The notes: generated by a model not told the origin, from the sequence alone. 64,000 nucleotides of DNA from JAJNBA01 sp035512775 (GCA_035512775.1 DATKDI010000049.1:1-64000); one strand, 5' to 3'. Positions 24,367 through 32,647 are shown, counted from the stretch's first letter. Made by a program: numbers and translations.

Positions 24367-25601
24367 TAGTGGCAGAAGCCGATCCGGACGGCGCCCCCCG
24401 ACTCCAGCAGGTCGAGTCGGATCATGATCTCTCGCGCGTAGTAATCGCCATCCCACACGAAGATGCCGCGTTCGGCGAGGCGCTTCGCCGTTTCCGCCGG
24501 ATGCTGGTGACCGACGCGGATCGCGAACGTGGGTGTTCGTTCATCCACACGAGCTCGATCGGTGATGCCCCAGAGCCGGACGTCGGGGAGCGAGGCGATC
24601 CCGTCGAGGAATCGATCGGCGAGCGCGTGCTCGTGGTCGGCGATCGCTTCGTAGGAGGCCGCCAGACGTGCCCGGCGAGCCGTGCCCGCGGCGCCGGCGA
24701 CGCCCGCGAGGTACTCGACGGCCGCCACCAGTCCCGCCAAGCCCTCGTGGTTCTGCGTGCCCGTCTCCCAGCGCTCCGGCGCTTCGTCGGGAGCCGGGAC
24801 GAGCTTGTACGGCGTCCACGTCTCGAGCAGAACACGGCGCGCGGCGAGGATGCCGAGATGTGGTCCGAAGAACTTGTAGGGAGAACAAACGAGGAGGTCG
24901 GCGCCGAGTCCGTGCAGATCGAGGAGACGATGCTGCGCCAGATGCACGGCATCGACCGCGACGACGGCGCCGACCTCCTTGGCGCGCGCCACGAGGCCGG
25001 ACGCCGGTGGGATCGTGCCCACCGCGTTGGACGCGAGCGTGAACGCGACGAGCTTCGTCCGCGGGGACAGGGCCGCTTGGAACGAGTCGACGTCGATCGT
25101 GACGTCATCATCACGCACGTCCACCCAGCGCACGGTCGCGCCGGCGTCGGCGGCCGCCAGCACCCACGGGCGCACGTTGGCGTCGTGATCCAACTTCGTC
25201 ACGATGACCTCGTCGCCGGATCCAAGCATCTTGGAGAACGACCTGGACAGGTGGAAGAGGAGGGTCGTCGCGTTCGGACCGAAGACGATCTCGCCCGGGT
25301 CCGCGCCCGTGAGGTCGGCGGCCGCTCGGCGCGCCTCCGAGATGACGACGTCCGTCTCCTGGCTCGTCGCGAACGAACCGTGCGTGTTGCTCATCCCTCG
25401 CCGGTAGTGGCCCGCCACCGCCTCGATCACGACGTCGGGCACCTGTGAGCCGCCGGGCGCATCCACGAGCACGAGGGGCCGGCCGTCCTCGCCGATGCGA
25501 GCGAGCGCGGGGAACCTGGCACGGACGCTCCGGAGGTCGATCACGGGCACAGGCTCCCGCACGCGCCGTCCGGCGGCAACCGAGGGCGTCGGGTCGCTCA
25601 C
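24312..25601 (-). CDS. Class V aminotransferase, cysteine desulfurase-like
   Basis: 429 residues from the GTG overlapping the DUF402 stop (GTGA). PLP-enzyme features: SNTHGSFATS, GPNATTLLFHLSRS, KLDHDANVRPW, VVAVDAVHLAQH with the cofactor Asp, and VCSPYKFFGPHLG with Schiff-base Lys243; the C-terminus has RIGFCHYHTPDEVDRVLDAL. It belongs to the NifS/SufS-like branch often labelled 'cysteine desulfurase-like'. The mobile loop with the sulfur-accepting Cys is not evident, so it may act on another substrate. Translational coupling to a DUF402 gene is the only context. Confidence 0.85.
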   Translation of the reverse strand: MSDPTPSVAAGRRVREPVPVIDLRSVRARFPALARIGEDGRPLVLVDAPGGSQVPDVVIEAVAGHYRRGMSNTHGSFATSQETDVVISEARRAAADLTGADPGEIVFGPNATTLLFHLSRSFSKMLGSGDEVIVTKLDHDANVRPWVLAAADAGATVRWVDVRDDDVTIDVDSFQAALSPRTKLVAFTLASNAVGTIPPASGLVARAKEVGAVVAVDAVHLAQHRLLDLHGLGADLLVCSPYKFFGPHLGILAARRVLLETWTPYKLVPAPDEAPERWETGTQNHEGLAGLVAAVEYLAGVAGAAGTARRARLAASYEAIADHEHALADRFLDGIASLPDVRLWGITDRARVDERTPTFAIRVGHQHPAETAKRLAERGIFVWDGDYYAREIMIRLDLLESGGAVRIGFCHYHTPDEVDRVLDALAELS

Positions 25602-26212
25602 CCCGGATCCGCGTCCCACCCGTCTCCCAACTCGGGCACGGGCCAGCCGGGATCGGGCTGCCAGTCCTCCCAGTCCCGGTCAAGCGGAGGCCCGCCCGCG
25701 AGCACGCGGTCGACAGCCCGCTCGCCCCAGACGTAGAAGTCGGCCGCTTCCGCCTCGGAGAACAACCCGTCGCGAACCGCCTCCGCCAGCTCCTCCTCGT
25801 CCTTCCACCGCCATGAGGAGCGATCGAGCTGGATCACCACGTCGAGCGCGTGGTCGACCGTGTCGAAGCCGATCGGGGTGCGTTCGATCGGATCCTCGAG
25901 GTTGACGTACCAGACGCGCCGCCGGTCCTCCGCGGTCCACAGCAGGACCGAGTAGGGCATGTCGGGCCACGCGAACGACAGGATCGGTTGGTCACCGCGA
26001 GGGCGAACCTCCAGACGCCAGGGCCGGTCGGGCAACCTGAGCGAGGACCCGTCCTCGCCGACCGGGACACCGCACCGGGCGCCGCGGGGCAAGAAGAGCG
26101 TGGTCTGGTCTGGATCGTCCTGAACGACGATCATCGGCCGCGCCTCGAACACCCGTCCGCGCCACAGTTCGCGCAGGGTGATCGCGTCGCCGGGCTGGAA
26201 CCTCCGGTCCAC
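25598..26212 (-). CDS. DUF402 domain protein
   Basis: 204 residues from GTG at 26212, placed by a -10 hexamer six bases upstream. Motifs of the DUF402 beta-barrel: WRGRVFEARPMIVVQDD, TLFLPRGARCGVPVGEDG, VLLWTAEDRRRVWYVNLEDPIERTPIGFDTVDHALDVVIQLD, and WRWKDEEELAEAVRDGLFSEAEA. Some DUF402 proteins are nucleoside di/triphosphatases or RNA-associated factors; the function of this one is not known. It is divergent from the SOS-controlled DUF6504 gene. Confidence 0.82.
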   Translation of the reverse strand: MDRRFQPGDAITLRELWRGRVFEARPMIVVQDDPDQTTLFLPRGARCGVPVGEDGSSLRLPDRPWRLEVRPRGDQPILSFAWPDMPYSVLLWTAEDRRRVWYVNLEDPIERTPIGFDTVDHALDVVIQLDRSSWRWKDEEELAEAVRDGLFSEAEAADFYVWGERAVDRVLAGGPPLDRDWEDWQPDPGWPVPELGDGWDADPG

Positions 26213-26218
26213 GGGGCA

Positions 26219-26224
26219 AGCGTA
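26219..26224 (-). promoter_or_regulatory. -10 hexamer TACGCT of the DUF402 gene (leaderless type)
   Basis: TACGCT on the minus strand, six bases before the GTG at 26212. Confidence 0.45.
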
Positions 26225-26242
26225 CGGTTCACCCGATCGCCC

Positions 26243-26272
26243 TTGACGCGGTTCGACGGTCGGGCATATGGT
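26243..26272 (+). promoter_or_regulatory. Promoter of DUF6504 gene (TTGACG - 18 nt - TATGGT)
   Basis: -35 TTGACG at 26243-26248 and -10 TATGGT at 26267-26272 with an 18-base spacer. Transcription would start near 26279, directly at the LexA box. Confidence 0.6.
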
Positions 26273-26280
26273 TGCCCACT

Positions 26281-26294
26281 CGAACACACGTTCG
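26281..26294. promoter_or_regulatory. LexA (SOS) box, perfect match
   Basis: CGAACACACGTTCG fits the Gram-positive/actinobacterial SOS consensus CGAACRNRYGTTCG at every position and extends to a 16-bp palindrome with flanking T and A. It covers the predicted transcription start of the DUF6504 gene, 26 bases before its ATG. Confidence 0.85.
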
Positions 26295-26320
26295 ACCAAC
26301 CCACGGCCAGTGGAGCACCC

Positions 26321-26566
26321 ATGACGAAACGGTTCGACGAGGAGGTGCGGGTCGAGCGGGACGGAGGGATGCCCTCGGGGTTCGAATGGCGAGGGCGCCG
26401 CTATCGGGTCGTCGACGTGATCGGACGGTGGCGGATCGAGGGCAGGTGGTGGGAGGACGGCCGCGATCGCGAGTACTGGCGGGTCGAAGCCCGTGGCGGT
26501 GCCGTCTGGGACCTGTACCACGACCGTCAGCGCGATCGCTGGCACGTGGAGCGGCTCTGGGACTAG
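26321..26566 (+). CDS. DUF6504 family protein, LexA-regulated
   Basis: 81 residues with GGAG five bases before the ATG. Characteristic residues: FEWRGRRYRVVDVIGRWRIEGRWW, REYWRVEARGG, WDLYHDRQRDRWHVERLWD, matching the small DUF6504 family of Actinobacteria (single beta-rich domain). Its function is unknown. The perfect LexA box and promoter directly upstream place it in the SOS regulon, and a second LexA box drives dnaE2 3 kb away, so an accessory role in damage tolerance or translesion synthesis is a reasonable inference. Confidence 0.8.
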   Translation: MTKRFDEEVRVERDGGMPSGFEWRGRRYRVVDVIGRWRIEGRWWEDGRDREYWRVEARGGAVWDLYHDRQRDRWHVERLWD

Positions 26567-26576
26567 AGGGGTTCGA

Positions 26577-27803
26577 TCAGGCGCGTTCGGCCAGCGCGCT
26601 CACGATCCGCTCCAGGGCCCATTCCAGATCGCCGCGGGACACCATCAGCGGCGGTGCCAGCCGGACGGTCGTCTCCTGGGTGTCCTTCGCGAGCACCCCG
26701 AGCTCGAGCAGGCGCTCACACACCGCGCGCGCGGGCGCGGCCCCGGGGGTGAGCTCGATGCCGAACCACAGGCCGCGCCCGCGCACCTCGCTCACCGACG
26801 TGGGCGCCTCATCGCGCAGCTGCTGGAGGAACCACGCCCCGAGGTCCTTCGAGCGCCGCTGGTACTCGCCGGTCCGAAGGAGCGCGAGGACCTCCAAGCC
26901 GACCGCGCACGCGATGGGATTGCCTCCGAACGTGCTCCCGTGCTCACCCGGCTTGAAGACCCCCAGCACCTCGGCCCGCGACACGACCGCCGACACCGGT
27001 AGGATCCCGCCGCCGAGCGCCTTCCCCAGGATGTACACGTCCGGCTTCACGCCTTCGTGGTCGCACGCGAACGTCGCACCGGTTCGTCCGAGCCCCGTCT
27101 GGATCTCGTCGGCGAGCAGGAGAACGTTGCGTTCGGTGCAGAGCCGCCGCGCTTCGCGCAGGTATCCCTCGGGTGGGATCCGGACGCCTGCCTCGCCTTG
27201 GATCGGCTCGACGAGGAACGCGACGACGTCGGGATCCTCGAGTGCCGCCGCCAACGCTTCGCCGTCGCCGAAGGGAACCGACACGAACCCCGGCGTGAAG
27301 GGGCCGAATCCCTTCGTCGCCGACGGATCGGAGGAGAAGCCCACGATCGTGATCGTCCTGCCGTGGAAGTTCCCGTCGCACACGACGACCTTCGCCCGTC
27401 CCTCCGGCACGCCCTTCACGTCGTAACCCCACCGGCGTGCGGTCTTGAGGGCGGTCTCGACCGCCTCCGCGCCCGAGTTCATCGGCAGCACCATGTCCAT
27501 GGCGCAGAGCTCAGCGAGCTGCTCGCAGAACGGACCGAACCGATCGTGGTGGAACGCGCGGGACGTGAGCGTGACGAGGTCGAGCTGCGCCTTGGCCGCG
27601 CGGATCAGATCGGGATGGCGATGGCCGAAGTTCAATGCGGAGTACGCGGACAGCATGTCGAGGTATCGCTTGCCATCGACGTCGGTGACCCATGCGCCCT
27701 CGGCCTCGGACACGACGACGGGAAGCGGATGGTAGTTGTGCGGCGTGTGCTGCTCGGCCAGCGCGATCAGCTCGGCCGTCAGGAGCCCGCCCTCGGTCTT
27801 CAT
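26577..27803 (-). CDS. rocD: Ornithine aminotransferase (ornithine-oxo-acid transaminase)
   Basis: 408 residues from ATG at 27803. Class III aminotransferase motifs: ALNFGHRHPDLI, MNSGAEAVETALKTAR, GNFHGRT, VEPIQGEAGVRIPPEGYL, LLADEIQTGLGRTG (Asp232) and ILGKALGGGILPVSAV with Schiff-base Lys261; HGSTFGGNPIACAV completes the pattern. The TPHNYHPLPVV N-terminus and YSALNFGH are typical of ornithine rather than acetylornithine enzymes. It transfers the delta-amino group of ornithine to 2-oxoglutarate, giving glutamate semialdehyde (arginine catabolism/proline synthesis). A -10 TAGGAT seven bases upstream suggests its own leaderless transcript. Confidence 0.9.
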   Translation of the reverse strand: MKTEGGLLTAELIALAEQHTPHNYHPLPVVVSEAEGAWVTDVDGKRYLDMLSAYSALNFGHRHPDLIRAAKAQLDLVTLTSRAFHHDRFGPFCEQLAELCAMDMVLPMNSGAEAVETALKTARRWGYDVKGVPEGRAKVVVCDGNFHGRTITIVGFSSDPSATKGFGPFTPGFVSVPFGDGEALAAALEDPDVVAFLVEPIQGEAGVRIPPEGYLREARRLCTERNVLLLADEIQTGLGRTGATFACDHEGVKPDVYILGKALGGGILPVSAVVSRAEVLGVFKPGEHGSTFGGNPIACAVGLEVLALLRTGEYQRRSKDLGAWFLQQLRDEAPTSVSEVRGRGLWFGIELTPGAAPARAVCERLLELGVLAKDTQETTVRLAPPLMVSRGDLEWALERIVSALAERA

Positions 27804-28158
27804 GGGCCGCATCCTACGCATCGAACGCCGACCGTCGAGCCACGTCGGATGCTTTCTCGGTCCCGGCGTCCTCGAGGACGAGGCATGCATGAGGAGTTCC
27901 GATGAACCCGTGGGGATCGAGACGCCGGACGAGAAGGCTCCGCCGTCGTCCGAAATCCGGCCCAGGCGGCGGGTGGCATCGTCGCCCGAGGTTGTGAACG
28001 AGCCCTGACGCTACGGGGTCGCCGAGCAAGTCTGGGACTTGCGCAACCGTTCGTCAGCCTGGAGCACGGCGAGCTTGGTTCGCTCCGCAGGAAGTCGCCG
28101 GCCGAGCCCATGGGTCGTGCCAACGTCGGGGAGCAGGGGCGATCGCTTTCGCCTCCGG
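27804..28158. other. Intergenic region without a recognisable gene
   Basis: 355 bases between rocD and the nucleotidyltransferase gene. It contains the rocD -10 (TAGGAT, minus strand, 27811-27816) and a 7-bp hairpin GCAAGTC-TGG-GACTTGC at 28026-28042. A plus-strand frame of about 40 codons near 27889-28008 has no recognisable product. No tRNA cloverleaf is seen. Confidence 0.5.
27811..27816 (-). promoter_or_regulatory. -10 hexamer TAGGAT of rocD
   Basis: TAGGAT on the minus strand, seven bases before the ATG at 27803; the AGGA within it could also serve as a weak ribosome-binding site from a longer transcript. Confidence 0.4.
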
Positions 28159-28944
28159 TCAGGACAGTTCGAGCACGCCCTCCATCTCGGCGATGAAAGT
28201 ACGAGTCTCCGCAGTCGTCGCGGAACCATCTGGCTGATCTGCGGCCCATTGCTGGTCACGCCAAGCGAGTGCCCGGTCGATCAGGTCGGCCCAGCGTGGG
28301 AACTCCTGCTGGATCCTCACCGCGGCTTCCCGTTTCGAAAGCCGGTCACCGGCCCTCAGTGCAGCTAGCCCTCGGCACATCGTCAGGATCGCGTACGCCT
28401 GCGAACCGGGCGACGCATCTTCGTCGAAACGGTTCCGGAAACCGACCAAGTACTTCCTCACCTCCGCGAGGTACTCCGCCTCCGGGATCGGTGGGATGAG
28501 CGAGCCGAGACGAGGCCCTTCCAGACCGACACCGTCCTGTCTCGCCGGGTACCAGTCGAGGAGGAAATCCCGGCCGGCCTCGATCAGGCGGAGAGGCTCG
28601 CCAGGGCTGATCCTGACGATCGTGGTCGCGTGGGTTCGGCAATCTGCGAGTCCTCGTGCCAACACGTAGTCGACTTCGATCCGGTCCCTCCATGCGGGCT
28701 GGGCTCGGGCGAAACTTTCATGCATCTTGCCGAGCTGGCGGACCAGCGTCTCATCCGGCCGATCGCGAAGGACGGCGATCAGATCGATGTCACTGACGTC
28801 CGGCTCGAAATCATCCGTCGCGAGAGAACCGTAGACGTACAGACCCATGAGCGAAGACCCGGTTGCATCGACGATCGCGTCCCGCACGAGGCCCACGATC
28901 GGATAGGCGTTCAGGTCGGGCTTCCCCCGGTGGGGATCCTCCAT
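28159..28944 (-). CDS. Aminoglycoside nucleotidyltransferase-like protein (ANT(3'')/AadA fold, DUF4111)
   Basis: 261 residues. The N-terminal nucleotidyltransferase core reads GLYVYGSLATDDFEPDVSDID: GS at 39-40 and the metal-binding Asp52 and Asp54; a further acidic residue occurs in RIEVDYVLA. The C-terminal half (YLAEVRKYLVGF, AILTMCRGLAAL, SKREAAV) is the helical DUF4111 domain of AadA-type enzymes. AadA adenylylates streptomycin/spectinomycin, but many chromosomal homologues have no proven drug substrate. Base composition appears lower in G+C than its neighbours, which with the isolated position hints at acquisition by transfer. Confidence 0.8.
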   Translation of the reverse strand: MEDPHRGKPDLNAYPIVGLVRDAIVDATGSSLMGLYVYGSLATDDFEPDVSDIDLIAVLRDRPDETLVRQLGKMHESFARAQPAWRDRIEVDYVLARGLADCRTHATTIVRISPGEPLRLIEAGRDFLLDWYPARQDGVGLEGPRLGSLIPPIPEAEYLAEVRKYLVGFRNRFDEDASPGSQAYAILTMCRGLAALRAGDRLSKREAAVRIQQEFPRWADLIDRALAWRDQQWAADQPDGSATTAETRTFIAEMEGVLELS

Positions 28945-28950
28945 GAGGCG

Positions 28951-28956
28951 ACCGTA
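28951..28956 (-). promoter_or_regulatory. -10 hexamer TACGGT of the nucleotidyltransferase gene
   Basis: TACGGT on the minus strand, six bases before the ATG at 28944. Confidence 0.4.
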
Positions 28957-29013
28957 TCCTGACCGGACAACCCTCGCGGCATCTCTCGGCTGAGGAGGCG
29001 GGGGGACGCTGCG

Positions 29014-29256
29014 TCAGCCGGTGTAGCCCTCGACCGTCCGGGGATCGCGGACGCTCGTGTCGTCGGGGTCCTGGCCCGCCGCCCGCCTCGCCCGGCGCTG
29101 ATGGAGCAGGTCCCAGCACTGGTCGAGGGTGACGCCGAGCTCACGGAGCCGTTCCCGCTCGGCGTCGGTGGCCTCTCCGCGGCCTTCGCGCTCCCAGAGC
29201 TCGTGCTCCTGGTGCGCGATCTCGTTGATCCGGCCGATCACCTGCTGGTCATCCAT
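29014..29256 (-). CDS. DUF2630 family protein
   Basis: 80 residues from ATG at 29256, with GAGAGGAG seven bases upstream. The sequence is almost entirely helical and charged: IGRINEIAHQEHELWEREGRG, ERERLRELGVTLDQCWDLLHQRRARR, then a short tail with RTVEGYTG. This matches the small actinobacterial DUF2630 family of unknown function. It is divergent from dnaE2, whose promoter lies in the 100-base gap. Confidence 0.82.
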   Translation of the reverse strand: MDDQQVIGRINEIAHQEHELWEREGRGEATDAERERLRELGVTLDQCWDLLHQRRARRAAGQDPDDTSVRDPRTVEGYTG

Positions 29257-29319
29257 CGAAGAGCTCCTCTCAACGCCTCCTGACGAGTGTCGCAGACGGT
29301 GGAACATCCACATGAGCCC

Positions 29320-29349
29320 TAGACAGCCTCGATAGGAGCCACCTAGTAT
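29320..29349 (+). promoter_or_regulatory. Promoter of dnaE2 (TAGACA - 18 nt - TAGTAT)
   Basis: -35 TAGACA at 29320-29325 and -10 TAGTAT at 29344-29349. The expected transcription start is seven to eight bases further on, which is the GTG start codon itself (29357), so the mRNA is probably leaderless. Confidence 0.6.
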
Positions 29350-29363
29350 CGAACATGTGTTCG
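29350..29363. promoter_or_regulatory. LexA (SOS) box overlapping the dnaE2 start codon
   Basis: CGAACATGTGTTCG is a perfect match to CGAACRNRYGTTCG. It begins one base after the -10 hexamer and contains the GTG start codon (29357-29359), so LexA bound here would block RNA polymerase at the start site. Confidence 0.88.
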
Positions 29364-32300
29364 ATATTGCGAGTCGCTCTGGAGGGTTCGCCCATCTCGA
29401 CGTCCGGTCCGCGTTCTCGTTGAAGGAGGGGGCGTTCGTCCCCGAGCATCTCGCGGCGCTGGCGAGCGAGATGGGGATGCCGGCCGTGGCCCTCACCGAC
29501 CGGGACGGGCTCTACGGCGCCGCCCGGTTCGTCGCCGCTTGCGAGCGGGGAGGGATCCGTCCGATCCTCGGCGCCTCGCTCACGGTCCGGGAAGGTGGAC
29601 ACGACGCCCCCCTCGTCCTGCTCGCGCAGGACGGGCGGGGCTACGCCAACCTCTGCCGCCTGGTCACCGACGCGCACATGTTGGGGGAGCGCGGGGATCC
29701 CTCGATCACCGCGACCCAGATCTGCGCCCACGCCACCGGTCTCGTCGCGCTCGCCGGCCCGCGTTCGCACGCGGGCCGGCTCGCCACCCGTGGCCTCACC
29801 GATACCGCCGCCGAGGTCATCCATCCGTTCCGTGAAGCGTTCGGCCGCGAACGGCTCTTCGTCGCGGCCGAGCACCGGATGGAACGGGGCTCGAACACGG
29901 AGATCCGTTCGATGCTCCGCCTCGCCGAGCGGGTCGACGTCCGCGCCGTCGCCACCAACCCCGTTCGGTACCTCGTGCCCGAGGACGCGTTCCTGGCCGA
30001 CGCGCTCGAGTGCATGCGCCTGATCGTGCCGATCGCGGCGAACCACGTCTCGCGTACCAACGCCGAAGGATGGCTGAAGCCCGCCGAGGCGATGCGCCTG
30101 CTGTTCGCCGAACGGCCCGACCTCTGCGACACGACCTTGGAGATCGCCGACTCATGCCGGTTCGACCTCGGGCTGAAGCAGGTCCATTTCCCGGACTTCC
30201 CGACGCCGGCCGGACGCAGCGCCGACGCGATCTTGGCGGAGCGTTGCTGGGCCGGCGTCTACGACCGAGGGATGACCGAGGACGAACGCCTCCGCGATCG
30301 GATCCACCTCGAGCTCTCGATGATCCGCCGGATGGGCTACGCGGCGTTCTTCCTCACGGTCGCCGACATCACGGCCGACATCCGGGCGATGGGGATCCAC
30401 GTCGCGTGTCGTGGCTCCGCCGCCGGCTCGCTCGTGTGCTATCTGCTCGGGATCTCCGACGTCGACGCGCTCCGTCACGACCTCTCGTTCGAACGCTTCC
30501 TGAACCCGATGCGCGACGAGCTCCCGGACATCGACGTCGACGTCGAGTCCGCCCGGCGTGAGGACGTCTACGACATGGTGCTCTCACGTCACGGCGACGA
30601 GCGGACCGGCTGCGTCGCGATGATCGACACGTACCGGGCACGCGCCGCCGTGCGCGAGGTGGGCAAGGCGCTCGGCCTGCCGGAGGTCGAGGTCGGGATG
30701 GTGGCGAAGTCGTTCCCGCACATCTCGGCGAGGAACCTCCGGGAGTCGCTCACGCGCCTCCCGGAGCTCGACGGGATCAACCTCCCGATGGCACAGCTGG
30801 AGCTCCTGTTCCGCGTGGCCGAGCGACTGGACGGCTTCCCTCGCCACATCGCCCTGCATCCGTGCGGGATCGTCCTGTCTTCCCACGACCTCGTCGACAG
30901 GGTGCCGTTGGAGCGCTCCGCCAACGGGCATCGGATGATCCAGGCCGACAAGGACGACGTCGAGCTGCTCGGCTACCTGAAGCTCGACGTGCTCGGCGTG
31001 CGGATGCTCTCGTCGATGCGTCATGCGATGGACGAGATCGCGCGCACGACGGGGGAGAAGGTCGACCTCGAGCGGATCCCGCTCGACGACGAGCTCACCT
31101 TCGAGATGATCCGTGACTCCGACACCCTCGGATGCTTCCAGATCGAGTCGCCGGGCCAGCGCGAGCTGTTGCAGAAGCTCCAGCCGAACCGGTGGGAGGA
31201 CCTGATCGTCGACATCTCGCTGTTCCGGCCCGGTCCGGTGAAGTCCGACATGATCACCCCGTACCTCCGGCGGCGCGCCGCTTTGGAGCGACCGGCCTAC
31301 ATCCATCCCGACGTGCGACCCGCGCTGCGGGAGACGTTCGGGGTGATCGTGTACCACGAGCAGGTGATGCGGACGCTCGCCGCGGTCGCCGGCTGGGACC
31401 TCACCTACGCCGATCACGTCCGCCGTCATCTCGATCACGAGGAGCTCGTGCCCGGGTTCCGCGAGGAGTTCCTCCGGCGCGCGGCGGAACGGAACGTGGA
31501 TGCCATGGCTGCCGAGAAGACCTGGGACGCCGTCGCGCAGTTCGCCTCGTTCGGCTTCTGCAAGGCGCACGCGGCGGCGTTCGCGGTGCCGACGTATCGG
31601 AGCGCCTGGTTGAAAGCGCACTACCCGGCGCACTTCATGGCCGGGATCCTCACGCACGACCCCGGGATGTATCCCCGGCGGGCGCTCCTTGACGACGCCC
31701 GCCGTCATGGCATCCCGATCCTGCCGCTGGACGCGAACATGAGCGAGCCGGAATACACCGCCGAGGAGGTGGGGGGGTCTGGGGGGCTCAAGAAGCGAGC
31801 GCCCGCGAGCGTAGCCCCCCAGGAAAGCGGTGCATACGGGATCAGACTCGGGCTCCAGGACGTACACGGGATCTCGGACGCGGAGGTCCGTTCGATCCTC
31901 ATGGCGCGCGCGGAGAGGCCCTTCGCGAGCGTGGAGGACTTCCTCGCCAGGACCTCGGTGGCCAAGCCGGTGGTGGAGGCGCTCGCGCACGCCGGCGCGT
32001 TCGACGCGCTTCCGGAGCGAACCAATCGTCGCGGCCATCTCTATACGGCGATGACGACCCAGCCCGAACGCGAAGGAGATCAGCTGCGGCTATCATCCGT
32101 GTCCAGCGTGACCGACCATCGCTCGGCTCGATTCGCCTTCCGGGACTACACCGACGCCGAGGTCGTACGGGCGGAGCTCGAGGTGCTCGGACTGGACGCC
32201 ACCCGCCACCTCATGAGCTTCTACCGGCCGCTCTTCCGGGACCTCGGAGTCACACTGGCCGAGGACGTCTGGCGGTGTCGGGCCGACGAGTGGGTGATGG

Positions 32301-32647
32301 TGGCCGGGGTGAAGGTCTCCTCACAGACCCCGGCGATCCGAAGCGGTCAGCGGATCATCTTCCTCACGCTCGACGACGGCACCGGTCCGCTCGAGATCAC
32401 GGTCTTCGAGTCGGTGCAACCGAAGGTCGCCAAGACCGTGTTCCATGCGTTCGCGATGGCGGTGTGGGGACAGGTGCGCAGGACAGGGCTGAAAGGGGTG
32501 AGCGTCGTGGCGGAAGACATCTGGGACCTGACGGCGTTGCACCGGGCACGCGCCGACGGCTCGCTCCGCGAGACGATGGCCGGACCCGCGCAGCCGCGGA
32601 GCCCGGATCGGCGACTCTGGCACGCGAGTCCCGACTCTGCAGGGTGA
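29357..32647 (+). CDS. dnaE2: Error-prone DNA polymerase DnaE2 (ImuC)
   Basis: 1096 residues, shorter than replicative DnaE. The PHP domain starts at once (GGFAHLDVRSAFSLKEGAF) with the metal-binding His/Asp pattern altered, as usual for DnaE2. Polymerase domain: RGSAAGSLVCYLLGISDVD, ELPDIDVDVE with the catalytic Asp pair, and YLKLDVLGVRML with the third Asp; LFRPGPVKSDMITPYLRRR and VYHEQVMR follow. The C-terminal OB fold (MVAGVKVSSQ, TLDDGTGPLEITVFE) is present. Upstream in-frame sequence hits a stop at 29333, so GTG 29357 is the only usual start that includes the PHP domain. The LexA box makes it SOS-induced; dinB follows 72 bases later. A palindromic insertion lies at 31771-31822. Confidence 0.92.
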   Translation: MFDIASRSGGFAHLDVRSAFSLKEGAFVPEHLAALASEMGMPAVALTDRDGLYGAARFVAACERGGIRPILGASLTVREGGHDAPLVLLAQDGRGYANLCRLVTDAHMLGERGDPSITATQICAHATGLVALAGPRSHAGRLATRGLTDTAAEVIHPFREAFGRERLFVAAEHRMERGSNTEIRSMLRLAERVDVRAVATNPVRYLVPEDAFLADALECMRLIVPIAANHVSRTNAEGWLKPAEAMRLLFAERPDLCDTTLEIADSCRFDLGLKQVHFPDFPTPAGRSADAILAERCWAGVYDRGMTEDERLRDRIHLELSMIRRMGYAAFFLTVADITADIRAMGIHVACRGSAAGSLVCYLLGISDVDALRHDLSFERFLNPMRDELPDIDVDVESARREDVYDMVLSRHGDERTGCVAMIDTYRARAAVREVGKALGLPEVEVGMVAKSFPHISARNLRESLTRLPELDGINLPMAQLELLFRVAERLDGFPRHIALHPCGIVLSSHDLVDRVPLERSANGHRMIQADKDDVELLGYLKLDVLGVRMLSSMRHAMDEIARTTGEKVDLERIPLDDELTFEMIRDSDTLGCFQIESPGQRELLQKLQPNRWEDLIVDISLFRPGPVKSDMITPYLRRRAALERPAYIHPDVRPALRETFGVIVYHEQVMRTLAAVAGWDLTYADHVRRHLDHEELVPGFREEFLRRAAERNVDAMAAEKTWDAVAQFASFGFCKAHAAAFAVPTYRSAWLKAHYPAHFMAGILTHDPGMYPRRALLDDARRHGIPILPLDANMSEPEYTAEEVGGSGGLKKRAPASVAPQESGAYGIRLGLQDVHGISDAEVRSILMARAERPFASVEDFLARTSVAKPVVEALAHAGAFDALPERTNRRGHLYTAMTTQPEREGDQLRLSSVSSVTDHRSARFAFRDYTDAEVVRAELEVLGLDATRHLMSFYRPLFRDLGVTLAEDVWRCRADEWVMVAGVKVSSQTPAIRSGQRIIFLTLDDGTGPLEITVFESVQPKVAKTVFHAFAMAVWGQVRRTGLKGVSVVAEDIWDLTALHRARADGSLRETMAGPAQPRSPDRRLWHASPDSAG
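31771..31822 (+). repeat. Palindromic GGGGGG element inserted in frame within dnaE2
   Basis: Perfect 10-bp inverted arms CTGGGGGGCT (31779-31788) and AGCCCCCCAG (31813-31822) around 24 bases, preceded by a second G run (31771-31777). It encodes a low-complexity GGSGGLKKRAPASVAP stretch between otherwise conserved polymerase segments, so it looks like a mobile REP-like palindrome tolerated in frame. Confidence 0.65.

Noticed and set aside
24312..25601. True cysteine desulfurase (SufS/IscS)
   Set aside because: The Schiff-base Lys is present but no clear sulfur-accepting Cys loop is seen, and no suf/isc genes are nearby; kept as desulfurase-like.
27804..28158. Search for a tRNA or small RNA in the gap
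   Set aside because: Only a 7-bp hairpin was found; no cloverleaf, T-loop sequence or acceptor stem could be assembled.
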